Assembly: GCA_903885375.1 (NCBI GenBank)
Contig: CAISIK010000223.1
Span: 1-64,000, forward strand
Origin: an uncultured Pseudomonadota bacterium
Lineage (GTDB): Bacteria > Myxococcota_A > UBA796 > SXON01
Length of the DNA stretch: 64,000 nt
Direction: 5' to 3'
This document shows positions 17,527 to 25,497 of the stretch, piece by piece. The position numbers were made by a program, and so were the translations under genes. How positions within the stretch are numbered: position 1 is the stretch's first letter; the number at the start of each line of letters is the position of its first letter. Under the pieces are notes generated by a model. It did not search any database and had not been told where the DNA came from. It worked only from the letters and a program-made list of their open reading frames with translations.

Positions 17527-19161
17527 TCACGTTCTCTCCACGCCGGCGAGCAGTTCTGCCGCGGCAGCCCGAGCGGCCGCCCCCACACGCGCGCCCCCGA
17601 GCATGCGCGCGAGCTCCTCCACCCGCTCCTCCGGCCCCAGGAGCACCACCGAAGAGCGGGTCCGCTCCCCCACAACCTGCTTGCGAACATGGAAGTGTTG
17701 CTGTCCAAACGCGGCGATCTGCGGAAGGTGCGTCACGCATACGACGGGGTGATACTTTGATACATCTCGCAGCTTCTGCCCGATGGCCTCGGCCACCGCG
17801 CCTCCCACACCGGTGTCCACCTCGTCGAAAACGTACATGCCCGCCGGCCCGAGCGCCGCCAGCACGCGCTTCACCGCGAGCAACGCGCGGGAGAGTTCGC
17901 CTCCACTCGCCACCTTCCGCAACGGCCGGGGCTCCTCGCCGCGGTTGGTGGCGATGAGGAACTCCACGTGGTCCGCCCCCCGAGGACCCTGCCCGGCTTC
18001 CGCCACCTCCACCGCCACCCGCGCCTCGCCCATCCCCAGCGAGGCGAGCTCCTCCGTGATGGCGCCCGCGAGCTGCGAGGCCGAAGCCCTCCGCCGCGCG
18101 GAAAGGGCTGTGGAACGCCGCGCTACCCCTTCCTGCAGCCGCCCCACCTCCGCCTCCGCGTCGAGGATGCTGTTGCCGATGTCGGCGAGCGCCGCCAGCT
18201 CCTTCGCCCGTTCGGCGTGCGCGGCCGTGAGGTCCTCCCCATGCTTCCGGCGCAGGCGACGCAGCTCGTGCGCGGCATCCTCCAGCCGGGCGAGGCGCGC
18301 CGGGTCGGCCCGAAGCCCGCGCACGTAACGCCCCAGCTCGTGTGCAACGTCCGCGAGCTCGGTCTCCACCGTGGCAAGCCGCTCCGCCAGCACGCCGAGC
18401 GTGGGGTCGAGCCTCGCGGCCGCCGCGAGGTCGGCCGATACGCGCGCCACCCGCTCGGTGGCCGACGCCTCGCCCGAGTGCAGCCGGCCCTCGGCGGCGC
18501 CGACCAGCCCGGACAGCTCGTGCACGTTGCGGAGGCGCTGCACCTCGGCGTCATCCACATCCAGCTCGAGCACCCGCTCCAGCTCGGCGAGCTGGAAGCG
18601 CAGCCAGTCCGAGCGGTCCTCCCGCAGCGCCGCCATGAGCGCCTCCACCCGACTGCGCGCGGCGATCAGCTCCTCCCAGGCGCTCCGGAACTCGGCGGCG
18701 TCGGTGGCCAGGCCGGCGTAGGCGTCGAGGTAGGAGAGGTGGGAGCCGGCATCCACGAGGGAGTGGTGCTCGTGCTGGGAGCTGATGTCGCAGAGGCCCG
18801 CGCCGATGCGCGCGAGCTCCGACACGGTGGAGAGCCGACCGTCCACATAGGCGCGCGTCCGGCCGCTCGCCTCCACCGTGCGCCGGAGCAGGAGCTCCCC
18901 GTCGGGTGCGAGCTCCTCCCCCAGCCGGGCCCGGGCCGTGGGGTTCTGGCGCAGGTCGAAGATGGCCTCGATGTCGGCGCGCTCGGCGCCCGTCCGCACC
19001 ATCTCCGGACGCGCGCGCGCCCCGAGCACCAACTGGAGCGCGTCCACGAGGATCGACTTTCCCGCGCCGGTCTCCCCGGTCACGACGTTCAGCCCCGGGC
19101 CGAAGGCCACCTCCAGCTCCTCCACGATCGCAAACTGTCGGATTCGCAGCAGGGAGAGCAT
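17527..19161 (-). CDS. recN: DNA repair protein RecN
   Basis: A 544-residue SMC-like ATPase that acts in double-strand break repair. The N-terminus MLSLLRIRQFAIVEELEV is typical. Walker A is GETGAGKS at 29-36. The signature region is LRKVASGGELSRALLAVK and Walker B is MYVFDEVDTGVGG. QHFHVRKQ lies near the C-terminus. The middle (about 150-370) is Glu/Arg/Ala-rich coiled coil. It starts 4 bp after the stop of the phospholipase-like gene, so it belongs to an FHA, phospholipase-like, recN operon. The start at 19161 is set by family alignment. Confidence 0.96.
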   Translation of the reverse strand: MLSLLRIRQFAIVEELEVAFGPGLNVVTGETGAGKSILVDALQLVLGARARPEMVRTGAERADIEAIFDLRQNPTARARLGEELAPDGELLLRRTVEASGRTRAYVDGRLSTVSELARIGAGLCDISSQHEHHSLVDAGSHLSYLDAYAGLATDAAEFRSAWEELIAARSRVEALMAALREDRSDWLRFQLAELERVLELDVDDAEVQRLRNVHELSGLVGAAEGRLHSGEASATERVARVSADLAAAARLDPTLGVLAERLATVETELADVAHELGRYVRGLRADPARLARLEDAAHELRRLRRKHGEDLTAAHAERAKELAALADIGNSILDAEAEVGRLQEGVARRSTALSARRRASASQLAGAITEELASLGMGEARVAVEVAEAGQGPRGADHVEFLIATNRGEEPRPLRKVASGGELSRALLAVKRVLAALGPAGMYVFDEVDTGVGGAVAEAIGQKLRDVSKYHPVVCVTHLPQIAAFGQQHFHVRKQVVGERTRSSVVLLGPEERVEELARMLGGARVGAAARAAAAELLAGVERT

Positions 19162-19165
19162 CGAG

Positions 19166-20650
19166 TCAGTTCCTCGGGCGCGGGCGGCGGAAGAAGCGGG
19201 ACAACCCCCAGCCGAGGCCGGCGGATAGCACGAGCTCGGCGGCCAGCATGGCGGGCATGCGGGAGCCACTCGGGGCGGGGACAGGCGGGTTGGCGAGGTA
19301 GCGAGCCCGGCGCGCCTCCACCTCGGCGCGGGCGGCCAGCGCGTTGCCCACGAGCGACTCCATCGTGGAGGCGCGCAGCCGCGCCGCCGCCTCCGGATCG
19401 CTCCGCGCTACCGCGAGCTGGTCGGCCTCGCGGCGCCAGAGGGCGCGCACGCTCGTGCCCGCGCGCGACAGGGCATCCCGCTGCTCGAGGAAGAAGGCCT
19501 CACGCTCCGCGGGCGTGGCATCCTCCCGGATGGCCGAGGCGGGGTCGCCCTTCGCCTCGGTGTAGCTCGCGCCCGGCTCGCGGAAGCGCGGGTCCACCAG
19601 CGCGCGGGTGCGCGCGTAGGTGTCGGCCGCGTGCGGCGCCGAGATGCCGATGAGCGCCACCACCGAGTCGCGCACGGCCGTAGGCGAGTCCGGCACGGCG
19701 GTCACCGGGGCCATGTCGGGCGCGTCGGACCGCGCGGCGTCGAGGAGGCCCTCCTCCCCGAGCAGGAGCGCCTGCTCGGTGATCAGCTCGCCGAGCAGGT
19801 GGTGGTTGGTGATGCTGTTCATGCCCACGCTGGCGAGGGTGGGCAGCTCCCCGAAGTACCCGCCGCCGGTACGCGCGCCGAGGCCGAGCCGCGTGAACCA
19901 CGCATCCTTGAAGAAGTCGTACAGGCCGACCTGCACGGTATGGATGGGAGTGCCCACATCCTCCGCGTAGTGCAGGGCGGCGCCGAACCAGCAGGCGCCG
20001 AGGCCGTCGTGCCCCGCGAGGAAGGCGAGCGTGGCGAGGTCGGCGTGCGCCTGGGCCATCTCGGGTGCCAGGGTAATGATCGGCCCCTCGGGCCACCCGG
20101 CGGCCACCGCGAAGCGCTCCGGCTGGGTGCGGAGCACCTCGGGATCATCCGAGAACTCCCCGCGTTGGAGGGCGTAGTGCGCGTGTGCCTGGCTGGACAC
20201 GGAGCCGAGCCGGCCCATGTTGAGGAGGATGGGGTCGTCGGGAACGCCGGGCAGCGCGGCACGGTCGGGGCCGTGGGCGCGGCGCTCGCGGTTGCGCCCG
20301 TCGTCGTCGGGTCGCCGCGAGCCTTGCGCGAGGGCGGCGAGGAGGGTGTCGGCGGTGTCGAAGCGGTCGAGCCCCACCACCGAGGCCTCGGGGTTGAGTG
20401 ACAGGAGCTCCTTGAACGCCCAGGCATCGAACGCGGCGGACTCGGGGTAGCGCGCCGTCCACGCCGCGGCATGCCGCGAGCCGCGCGCCCACCCGTCGAT
20501 CTCCGCGAGCAGCGCCGCCGCCTCCTCGGGCCTCGCCGGCGCGACCTGGGCCGCCCCCACCGTCGAACGCAACGCCGCCTCGGTGAGGGCCTCGTGCACG
20601 CGTTCGCCGAACGCCGCCGCGGTGGACACCATGGCCAGCGAGAGGATCAC
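19166..20650 (-). CDS. Exported zinc-dependent phospholipase C / P1 nuclease-like protein, C-terminally anchored
   Basis: A 494-residue protein with a signal peptide (ILSLAMVSTAAAFG). The mature N-terminus has a His soon after cleavage (GERVHEALTEAAL). HYAEDVGTPIHT at 227-238 fits the HYxxDxxxPxH metal signature of zinc-dependent phospholipase C and related S1/P1-like enzymes, and further His residues are present (HAHYALQR, AQAHADLA, NHHLLGEL). A C-terminal hydrophobic segment followed by RRPRPRN suggests a membrane or surface anchor. The GTG start overlaps the FHA stop (GTGA). The substrate could be phospholipid or nucleic acid; the metal-site assignment is an inference. Confidence 0.7.
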   Translation of the reverse strand: MILSLAMVSTAAAFGERVHEALTEAALRSTVGAAQVAPARPEEAAALLAEIDGWARGSRHAAAWTARYPESAAFDAWAFKELLSLNPEASVVGLDRFDTADTLLAALAQGSRRPDDDGRNRERRAHGPDRAALPGVPDDPILLNMGRLGSVSSQAHAHYALQRGEFSDDPEVLRTQPERFAVAAGWPEGPIITLAPEMAQAHADLATLAFLAGHDGLGACWFGAALHYAEDVGTPIHTVQVGLYDFFKDAWFTRLGLGARTGGGYFGELPTLASVGMNSITNHHLLGELITEQALLLGEEGLLDAARSDAPDMAPVTAVPDSPTAVRDSVVALIGISAPHAADTYARTRALVDPRFREPGASYTEAKGDPASAIREDATPAEREAFFLEQRDALSRAGTSVRALWRREADQLAVARSDPEAAARLRASTMESLVGNALAARAEVEARRARYLANPPVPAPSGSRMPAMLAAELVLSAGLGWGLSRFFRRPRPRN

Positions 20651-21306
20651 GGCCCTCGGTACACGAACCGCGAGCTGCCCACCCGCACCTCGTCCCCATC
20701 CTTCAGGCGCACGTTCACGACGCTCTTGCCGTTGACGTACATGGGAATGAGGAACGAGCCGCGCCGCGCCGCCGCGCCGCCAGACTGGGGCGCGATGGAC
20801 CCCGGACTCACGAAGGGCAGCACACCCGCGACGGGCAGATCGGCGCCGAACGTGAGCCCATCGCCCACGGGATGCGCCGTGCCGTCGACCGATTCGAGGG
20901 TGGGGGCGGCGGCCGTGACCACCGGGTCGGGCGCGGGCGGCAGGCCACCGCCGGGGTTGGTGCGGGAGTCGGCGGCGTTCTCCGCCTCGGTGTCGGCGTA
21001 CTCGGGCTGGTCGCCCGCATCGTCCATGCGGAAGGTGAGGGTGAACTTGCCGAGGATGAGCACGTCACCATCGGCGAGCCGGTGCTGCTCCACGGTGGCG
21101 CCGTTCACCATCGTCCCGTTCGCGCTGCCGTTGTCGGAGAGGAGCCAGCCGCCGTCGGCGCGCTCCACGAGCGCGTGCTTCCGGCTCACATCCTGATCGG
21201 GGAGCACGAGGTCGGCGGTGTCGATGCGACCGATGATGATCGCGTCGGTGAGCAGACGGTACGCCCGCGTGGGGCGCCCCTCCTCCTCGATCAGAAAGCG
21301 GGCCAT
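20647..21306 (-). CDS. FHA domain protein
   Basis: A 219-residue protein. Residues about 12-90 form a forkhead-associated domain that binds phosphothreonine: IIIGRIDTADLVLPDQDVSRKHALV, then LSDNGSANGTMVNG, with the conserved Gly-Arg, Ser-x-x-His and Asn-Gly. A Pro/Ala-rich linker follows. The C-terminal third (FLIPMYVNGKSVVNVRLKDG) may be a second, degenerate FHA-like sandwich. ATG 21306 is preferred over an upstream start because CGGAG lies 5 nt before it. It is probably a phospho-dependent adaptor for Ser/Thr kinase signalling; no kinase is adjacent. Confidence 0.85.
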   Translation of the reverse strand: MARFLIEEEGRPTRAYRLLTDAIIIGRIDTADLVLPDQDVSRKHALVERADGGWLLSDNGSANGTMVNGATVEQHRLADGDVLILGKFTLTFRMDDAGDQPEYADTEAENAADSRTNPGGGLPPAPDPVVTAAAPTLESVDGTAHPVGDGLTFGADLPVAGVLPFVSPGSIAPQSGGAAARRGSFLIPMYVNGKSVVNVRLKDGDEVRVGSSRFVYRGP

Positions 21307-21396
21307 GGGTTCTCCGGAGGCACCTGTACTATCAAGAAAGAGGGCGACAGGTCGCGCCCGCATCGCCTCGGCCCCCCCGCTCGCGACGCTCCGGGG

Positions 21397-21747
21397 CTAG
21401 CCGCGAAGCCGCTCGATCTCGCGACGGTCCCGCTTCGTAGGCCGACCGGCGCCGGCATCCCGAGCCGCGGCCGGCGGCTCATCGACCTCGGGGGGCGTGC
21501 GGTCCTCGTAGAGGAGCCGCGCCACCTCGGCGCCGCCACGCACCGCGGAGAGGCCCCGCACGAGGAGCACCTTGCGGCCGCCGGGCGTGCGCGCGATGAG
21601 CTCGTCGCCGACCCGGACGGCGGTGGCGGGGTCGCACCGGTTCCCGTCGCGGGTCACCTTGCCCTCCTTGAGCGCGAGGGCCGCCTGCGAGCGGGTCTTC
21701 CAGAACCGCGCCGCCCACAGCCACTTGTCCGCGCGGACCTCGGTCAC
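21397..21747 (-). CDS. hslR: S4-domain RNA-binding heat-shock protein (Hsp15)
   Basis: A 116-residue protein beginning VRADKWLWAARFWKTRSQA, the alpha-L-like S4 RNA-binding motif of Hsp15, continuing with GKVTRDGNRCDPATAVRVGDEL. The C-terminus is basic (RPTKRDRREIERLRG). Hsp15 binds stalled 50S subunits with attached nascent chain. The GTG start overlaps the glutathione transferase stop (GTGA), making a three-gene unit with the acetyltransferase. Confidence 0.92.
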   Translation of the reverse strand: MTEVRADKWLWAARFWKTRSQAALALKEGKVTRDGNRCDPATAVRVGDELIARTPGGRKVLLVRGLSAVRGGAEVARLLYEDRTPPEVDEPPAAARDAGAGRPTKRDRREIERLRG

Positions 21748-22418
21748 GCGGGCTTGCCTCCCCCGTGGGTGAAGAGCACGGCGCGAGCGGTAGCATCGTG
21801 GGGGGCGCGCAGCTCCTTGCCCACGCTCCGGCCGCGGGCCACGGCGGGCCGGGCCGCCACCTCCGCGAACCAGCGCTGCACGTTCGGGAAGTCACCGAGC
21901 TGCTGGCCCTGCTTCTCCCAGGGCGCAATCCACGGGAAGATGGCCATGTCGGCGATGGAGTACTCCCCCGCCACGAACGGCCGATCGGCGAGCCGCCGGT
22001 CGAGCACGCCGTACAGGCGCCCGACCTCCGCCGTGTACCGCTGGATTCCGTACTCCACGCGCTCCGGGGCGTACTCCCGGAAGTGATGCGCCTGACCGGC
22101 CATGGGGCCGAGCCCGCCCACCTGCCAGAAGAGCCACTGCAGCACCTCCACGCGCCCGGCCGGGTCGGCGGGCAGGAAGCGACCTTCCCGCTCGGCGAGG
22201 TACACGAGGATGGCGCCGCTCTCGAACACGGAAATCTGCCGCTCCTCGTCGAAGATCGCGGGGATGCGGTTGTTGGGGCTCAGCTCGAGGAAGGCCGGCT
22301 GGAACTGCTCCCCGCGCCCGATGTTCACCGGGTTGAACTGGTAGGGGAGCCCCAGCTCCTCGAGCGCGATGCTGATCTTGATGCCGTTGGGCGTGGGCCA
22401 GGAGTAGAGCTGGATCAT
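21744..22418 (-). CDS. Glutathione S-transferase family protein (YfcG/YghU-like)
   Basis: A 224-residue protein. The thioredoxin-fold N-terminal half opens MIQLYSWPTPNGIKISIALE, with NNRIPAIFD carrying the cis-proline and FESGAILVYLAE the glutathione-binding Glu-Ser pair. The alpha-helical C-terminal half includes YSIADMAIFPWI. The TPNG opening is the hallmark of the YfcG/YghU nu class, which acts as disulfide-bond reductase on organic disulfides and peroxides. The ATG overlaps the acetyltransferase stop (ATGA). Confidence 0.93.
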   Translation of the reverse strand: MIQLYSWPTPNGIKISIALEELGLPYQFNPVNIGRGEQFQPAFLELSPNNRIPAIFDEERQISVFESGAILVYLAEREGRFLPADPAGRVEVLQWLFWQVGGLGPMAGQAHHFREYAPERVEYGIQRYTAEVGRLYGVLDRRLADRPFVAGEYSIADMAIFPWIAPWEKQGQQLGDFPNVQRWFAEVAARPAVARGRSVGKELRAPHDATARAVLFTHGGGKPA

Positions 22419-22915
22419 CGGACCGCCGCCGCGTCGTGCCGGAAGTAACGCTCCACGCTGCGGTCCGGATCGGTGAGCACGCGCGTGGGGCCGGGGCGAA
22501 AGCCCGCGGACTGGTAGAGCTGGTGTGCCGAGCGGAACCGCACATCACTCCACAGCTCCGACCAGGCGAACCCGCCCCAGGAGAGGCACAGCGAGAGGAG
22601 CCCCCGGGCGAGGCCGGCGCGACGCCCCCGCGGCGCCACGTACATGCGCTTGATCACCCGCGCGGCCCCGTTGGGCGCCACCGCCCCCGTGGCCACGATG
22701 CCCTCCGCATCCTCCACCACCCAGAAGGCGCCCGAGGCGTAGCTCTCCATCACGTCGACGAGGTCATCCTCGAACTCGAGGTCGAAGTCGAGGCCGAATT
22801 CCTCGTAGATCGTGCGGATGTGACCGGCCACGTCGTCGTTCGGCGTGGCCTCGCGCACACGATAGCCCTCCGGCACCCGCCAAACCGACTCCACCGCTGG
22901 ATACAAGGGGGCCAT
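22415..22915 (-). CDS. GNAT family N-acetyltransferase
   Basis: A 166-residue protein. It contains the GNAT acetyl-CoA loop RMYVAPRGRRAGLARGLLS with the preceding beta strand GAVAPNGAARVIK, and the C-terminal helix/strand AHQLYQSAGFRPGPTR. The start at 22915 is favoured by AGAGGAG 4 nt upstream. The open frame extends further upstream, but that part has no GNAT similarity. The start lies in a CATG shared with a divergent small gene. The substrate is unknown. Confidence 0.85.
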   Translation of the reverse strand: MAPLYPAVESVWRVPEGYRVREATPNDDVAGHIRTIYEEFGLDFDLEFEDDLVDVMESYASGAFWVVEDAEGIVATGAVAPNGAARVIKRMYVAPRGRRAGLARGLLSLCLSWGGFAWSELWSDVRFRSAHQLYQSAGFRPGPTRVLTDPDRSVERYFRHDAAAVR

Positions 22916-23150
22916 GCTGCTCCTCTGGCTGGCGACTTCGAGCGCCGATGCGCCCGGCTTGCCGCTGTGGGTAACCCGCGGGGATTCGGCAGCGGCTGCC
23001 GTGTCGCTGGCGGCCGGCACGCTCTCGACCACCGCCGCCGAGGTGGCGGCGAGCGGGAGGGCGAGCCGCTTCCCCGAACTTCACGCGCAGTCCGCCGAGC
23101 TCGTGGACCGGGCGGTCGGCCTCCGCGAGGCCGTGAACCAGGACCCGTAG
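22914..23150 (+). CDS. Small secreted protein, unknown
   Basis: A 78-residue open frame beginning MLLLWLATSSADAP, a plausible short signal peptide, with an Ala/Ser-rich helical rest. A TACAAG element lies 6 nt before the ATG, like the leaderless promoters elsewhere. Its ATG shares the CATG palindrome with the ATG of the divergent acetyltransferase. I know no homologue. It may be a real small exported protein or the non-coding 5' side of the acetyltransferase gene. Confidence 0.45.
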   Translation: MLLLWLATSSADAPGLPLWVTRGDSAAAAVSLAAGTLSTTAAEVAASGRASRFPELHAQSAELVDRAVGLREAVNQDP

Positions 23151-23157
23151 GCGCGGG

Positions 23158-24036
23158 CTAGAGCTCTTCGCCCTCTTCCACGCCGAAGCGGGCTTCGGGC
23201 AGGGAGGGGTCGCAGAAGACGATGTACCACTTCTTGGCGGCGAACTTGGACTCCTCGGCGAGCCACTCCGACCAGCGGGGCAGCTCGGGGTTCTTCTCCT
23301 TGTCATCCACCCGCACGAGGCGGGGCTGCGCCTGCTTGCTGCCCACGCACTGCTTGAAGCGTGCGGCGCGCTTGCTGTCGAGGGCGGTCTGCACCTCGCC
23401 GCGGCAGGTCTCCATGCGCTTGCGGTTGCCCTTCTCGCACACGTTGAGCACCACGGTGGTGCGGAAGCTCTCCCAGCGGGCATCCACGGTTTCGCCCTGG
23501 GCCACGCGGGTCTCCTCGCGGGCCTCGCGGGTTTCGCCCTGGCTGACGGTCAGCTCGCCTTCGAGGCGGCGCTGCTCGGCATGCGCCTCGTCGAGCTGGA
23601 CCTGCAGCTCGGTGAGCTCGGCCTGGCGGGCCTCCAGCTCCTTCTTGAGCGCGGCGGACTGGCCCTTGGCCTTCTTCACCTTCAGCTCGAGGAGCTTCAC
23701 CTCGTCGGCCTTCTTCGCCACATCGCCTTCGAGCGACGTGACCTTGGCGGTGGCGCTCTCCAGCTCGGAGCGCTGCGCCTCATCGGCCTTGGCGGTTTCG
23801 GAGAGGAGCGCGGCGTACTTGGCCTCGGCGGCATCGAGCTGACGGATCAGCTCCGCGCGCGAGAGGCTGCCTTCCGCGCGGGCGAGGGTTTCGGGGTCGT
23901 TCGCGTACTCGATCGCCTGCGCGCCCAGCACGCCGAGGACCGCCCCCAGTGCGAGGGCCACGCCGTGCGTGACCACCTGCATGAGGCAGCCCGTAGCCCG
24001 ACTTCCGCCGCCCGCTTCTTCGTCGATCTCCGACAT
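23158..24036 (-). CDS. Membrane-anchored coiled-coil protein, unknown
   Basis: A 292-residue protein. One transmembrane segment lies near residues 18-42 (VVTHGVALALGAVLGVLGAQ). A long heptad coiled coil follows (about 55-190, rich in Glu, Lys, Ala and Leu, with ETREAREETRVAQGET). The globular C-terminal domain has three Cys (VCEKGNRKRMETCRGE, RFKQCVGS) and ends with KWYIVFCDPSLPEARFG. ATG 24036 is supported by GGAG 5 nt upstream and by the onset of the membrane segment. The function is unknown; an envelope tether or spacer role fits the architecture. Confidence 0.75.
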   Translation of the reverse strand: MSEIDEEAGGGSRATGCLMQVVTHGVALALGAVLGVLGAQAIEYANDPETLARAEGSLSRAELIRQLDAAEAKYAALLSETAKADEAQRSELESATAKVTSLEGDVAKKADEVKLLELKVKKAKGQSAALKKELEARQAELTELQVQLDEAHAEQRRLEGELTVSQGETREAREETRVAQGETVDARWESFRTTVVLNVCEKGNRKRMETCRGEVQTALDSKRAARFKQCVGSKQAQPRLVRVDDKEKNPELPRWSEWLAEESKFAAKKWYIVFCDPSLPEARFGVEEGEEL

Positions 24037-24173
24037 CCCCACTCCATGACTGGCAGCTGCTATCACGAGAAACGCCCAGACGGCCCGGTTGCACGACCAC
24101 TCCGCCATCGCTGTCGCGATCCCCGAGCATGGCTCCCGCCAACAAGGCAGCAATTCCAGACATATAGGCCAGT

Positions 24174-24189
24174 TGGCACGCTTTCTGCA
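24174..24189 (+). promoter_or_regulatory. Sigma-54-type -24/-12 promoter candidate
   Basis: TGGCACGCTTTCTGCA matches the consensus TGGCACRNNNNTTGCW at every defined position but one (C for T in the -12 box). The GG and GC dinucleotides have the required 10-bp spacing. It lies 28 bp before the lipoprotein start at 24217, in a 180-bp divergent gap. Confidence 0.6.
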
Positions 24190-24216
24190 CTACTGCCTGT
24201 CACACCCGGAACGGTC

Positions 24217-24921
24217 ATGCGTCTCTCCCTCTTCTCCGCCTCTTCCCTGCTCTTCCTGCTCGGCTGCCCCACCACCGTCATCGTCGATCCGCCGGAAGCG
24301 CCGGAGGTCGTGCGACTCGAGTCCGGCAGCTACGGTGTGCTCGTTACCGACGTGCTGGAGGTCGACTGCGACGGCGCGAACGGCGAGGACCTCTTCGGCA
24401 TGGAGCTGCCGATGGAGCTCAAGATGGGCCGGGGCGGCGGCGCGACCGCCGACCTCTCCGGCCTCCTCCTGTCCGGCGGGATGAGCGGCGGCACGCTCGC
24501 GCTCGATGGCGACCTGGTGACCACCCAGGAGCACGAGCAGGAGTACGGCGAGGAGGACGGCGAGGTGGACGGCGAGGTGGACGGCGAGGTGGACGAGGAG
24601 GCCGTCGAACCCTGCGCCGTTCCCGACGAGGAGGGCGACGAGGATGTGGAGCCCGTGGACTGCAGCGACGAGGACCGCCCCGACCAGCCCTCGCACGGTG
24701 GTGGCCGCGACGGCGTCGTGAGCCTCGAGATCGTGGCGAGCCGCACCGACCACGGCACCGGCTTCCTCGCCCTCTCCGACCGCCAGTGCCGGCTCGAGCT
24801 CGCGGTCGAGGTGCAGGCCGTGAGTCGCGGCGACGACCCGCCCCCGGTGCACACCACCGGCGAGGAGGCCGAGTGCGACGACTCCGAGGATGTGGACGGC
24901 GACCGCAGCGACTGCGGCTGA
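24217..24921 (+). CDS. Acidic lipoprotein, unknown
   Basis: A 234-residue predicted lipoprotein (MRLSLFSASSLLFLLGC, lipobox LLGC). After a small folded region (about 20-100) comes an extremely acidic stretch with three tandem DGEV repeats (about 113-128), then Asp/Glu/Cys-rich segments (AVPDEEGDEDVEPVDCSDED and the ending CDDSEDVDGDRSDCG). Asp and Cys density suggests divalent-metal binding. The gene stands alone behind a sigma-54-like promoter and is divergent from the coiled-coil protein. No homologue recognised. Confidence 0.75.
   Translation: MRLSLFSASSLLFLLGCPTTVIVDPPEAPEVVRLESGSYGVLVTDVLEVDCDGANGEDLFGMELPMELKMGRGGGATADLSGLLLSGGMSGGTLALDGDLVTTQEHEQEYGEEDGEVDGEVDGEVDEEAVEPCAVPDEEGDEDVEPVDCSDEDRPDQPSHGGGRDGVVSLEIVASRTDHGTGFLALSDRQCRLELAVEVQAVSRGDDPPPVHTTGEEAECDDSEDVDGDRSDCG
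24556..24591 (+). repeat. Three tandem 12-bp repeats in the acidic lipoprotein
   Basis: GACGGCGAGGTG occurs three times head to tail, in frame, giving repeated Asp-Gly-Glu-Val. The copies are identical, so the copy number could vary between strains by slippage. Confidence 0.8.
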
Positions 24922-25074
24922 TCCCACGACCCGAGCGGGCCGGCCGACGACGTGGGGGTCGTCGCCTGCCCGGAGCGGCCACCGTCTCCGCCGCCGCGCC
25001 GACCGGGCCTTCCCGGTCGGCGTCTCGCGTGGGGGGGCGCCTCCGAGCCTTCCCGTTTCCGGATAGGCCCCGGC

Positions 25075-25497
25075 ATGCTCCCCGCCTTCGTCTTTGCTGT
25101 TTGCCTCCCCTTCGTCGTCCGCATGAACGAGTCGCTCTCGCGTGCGATCGGGTACGTCCCGGCCGCCTGGGCGGTGCACGCGATCGGGGCCGTCTTCGGC
25201 CTTGTGTTCATGCTCCCTTTCGCGGGGCGGAGCTGGGTGGCGGCGGCCTCCACGGCCCCCTGGTGGTCGTGGCTGGGCGGCGTGATCGGCTGCGCGATGG
25301 TGCTCCTCGCCACGCGCGCGGTGACCACCCTGGGCGTGGCCGGGTTCACCGCCGTCACCGTGGCCGTGCAGCTCGTGGTGAGCGCCGCCATCGACCACTT
25401 CGGCCTCGCCGGGAGCCCGATCTACGCGCTCTCCCCGCTTCGTGCGGCCGGCATCGTGCTCCTGGCCATCGGGGCCACCATGGTCGTTCGCGGATGA
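25075..25497 (+). CDS. DMT-superfamily small membrane protein (DUF606/YdcZ-like)
   Basis: A 140-residue, very hydrophobic protein with about five membrane segments. The start MLPAFVFAVCLPFVVRMNESLSRAIG matches the DUF606 pattern, in which the first helix is followed by an Asn and LxxxIG. WLGGVIGCAMVLLA and ALSPLRAAGIVLLAIGATMV are the other typical helices. These are five-helix relatives of EamA transporters. The start at 25075 is inferred from that pattern. Its stop overlaps the next start (ATGA). Confidence 0.78.
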   Translation: MLPAFVFAVCLPFVVRMNESLSRAIGYVPAAWAVHAIGAVFGLVFMLPFAGRSWVAAASTAPWWSWLGGVIGCAMVLLATRAVTTLGVAGFTAVTVAVQLVVSAAIDHFGLAGSPIYALSPLRAAGIVLLAIGATMVVRG

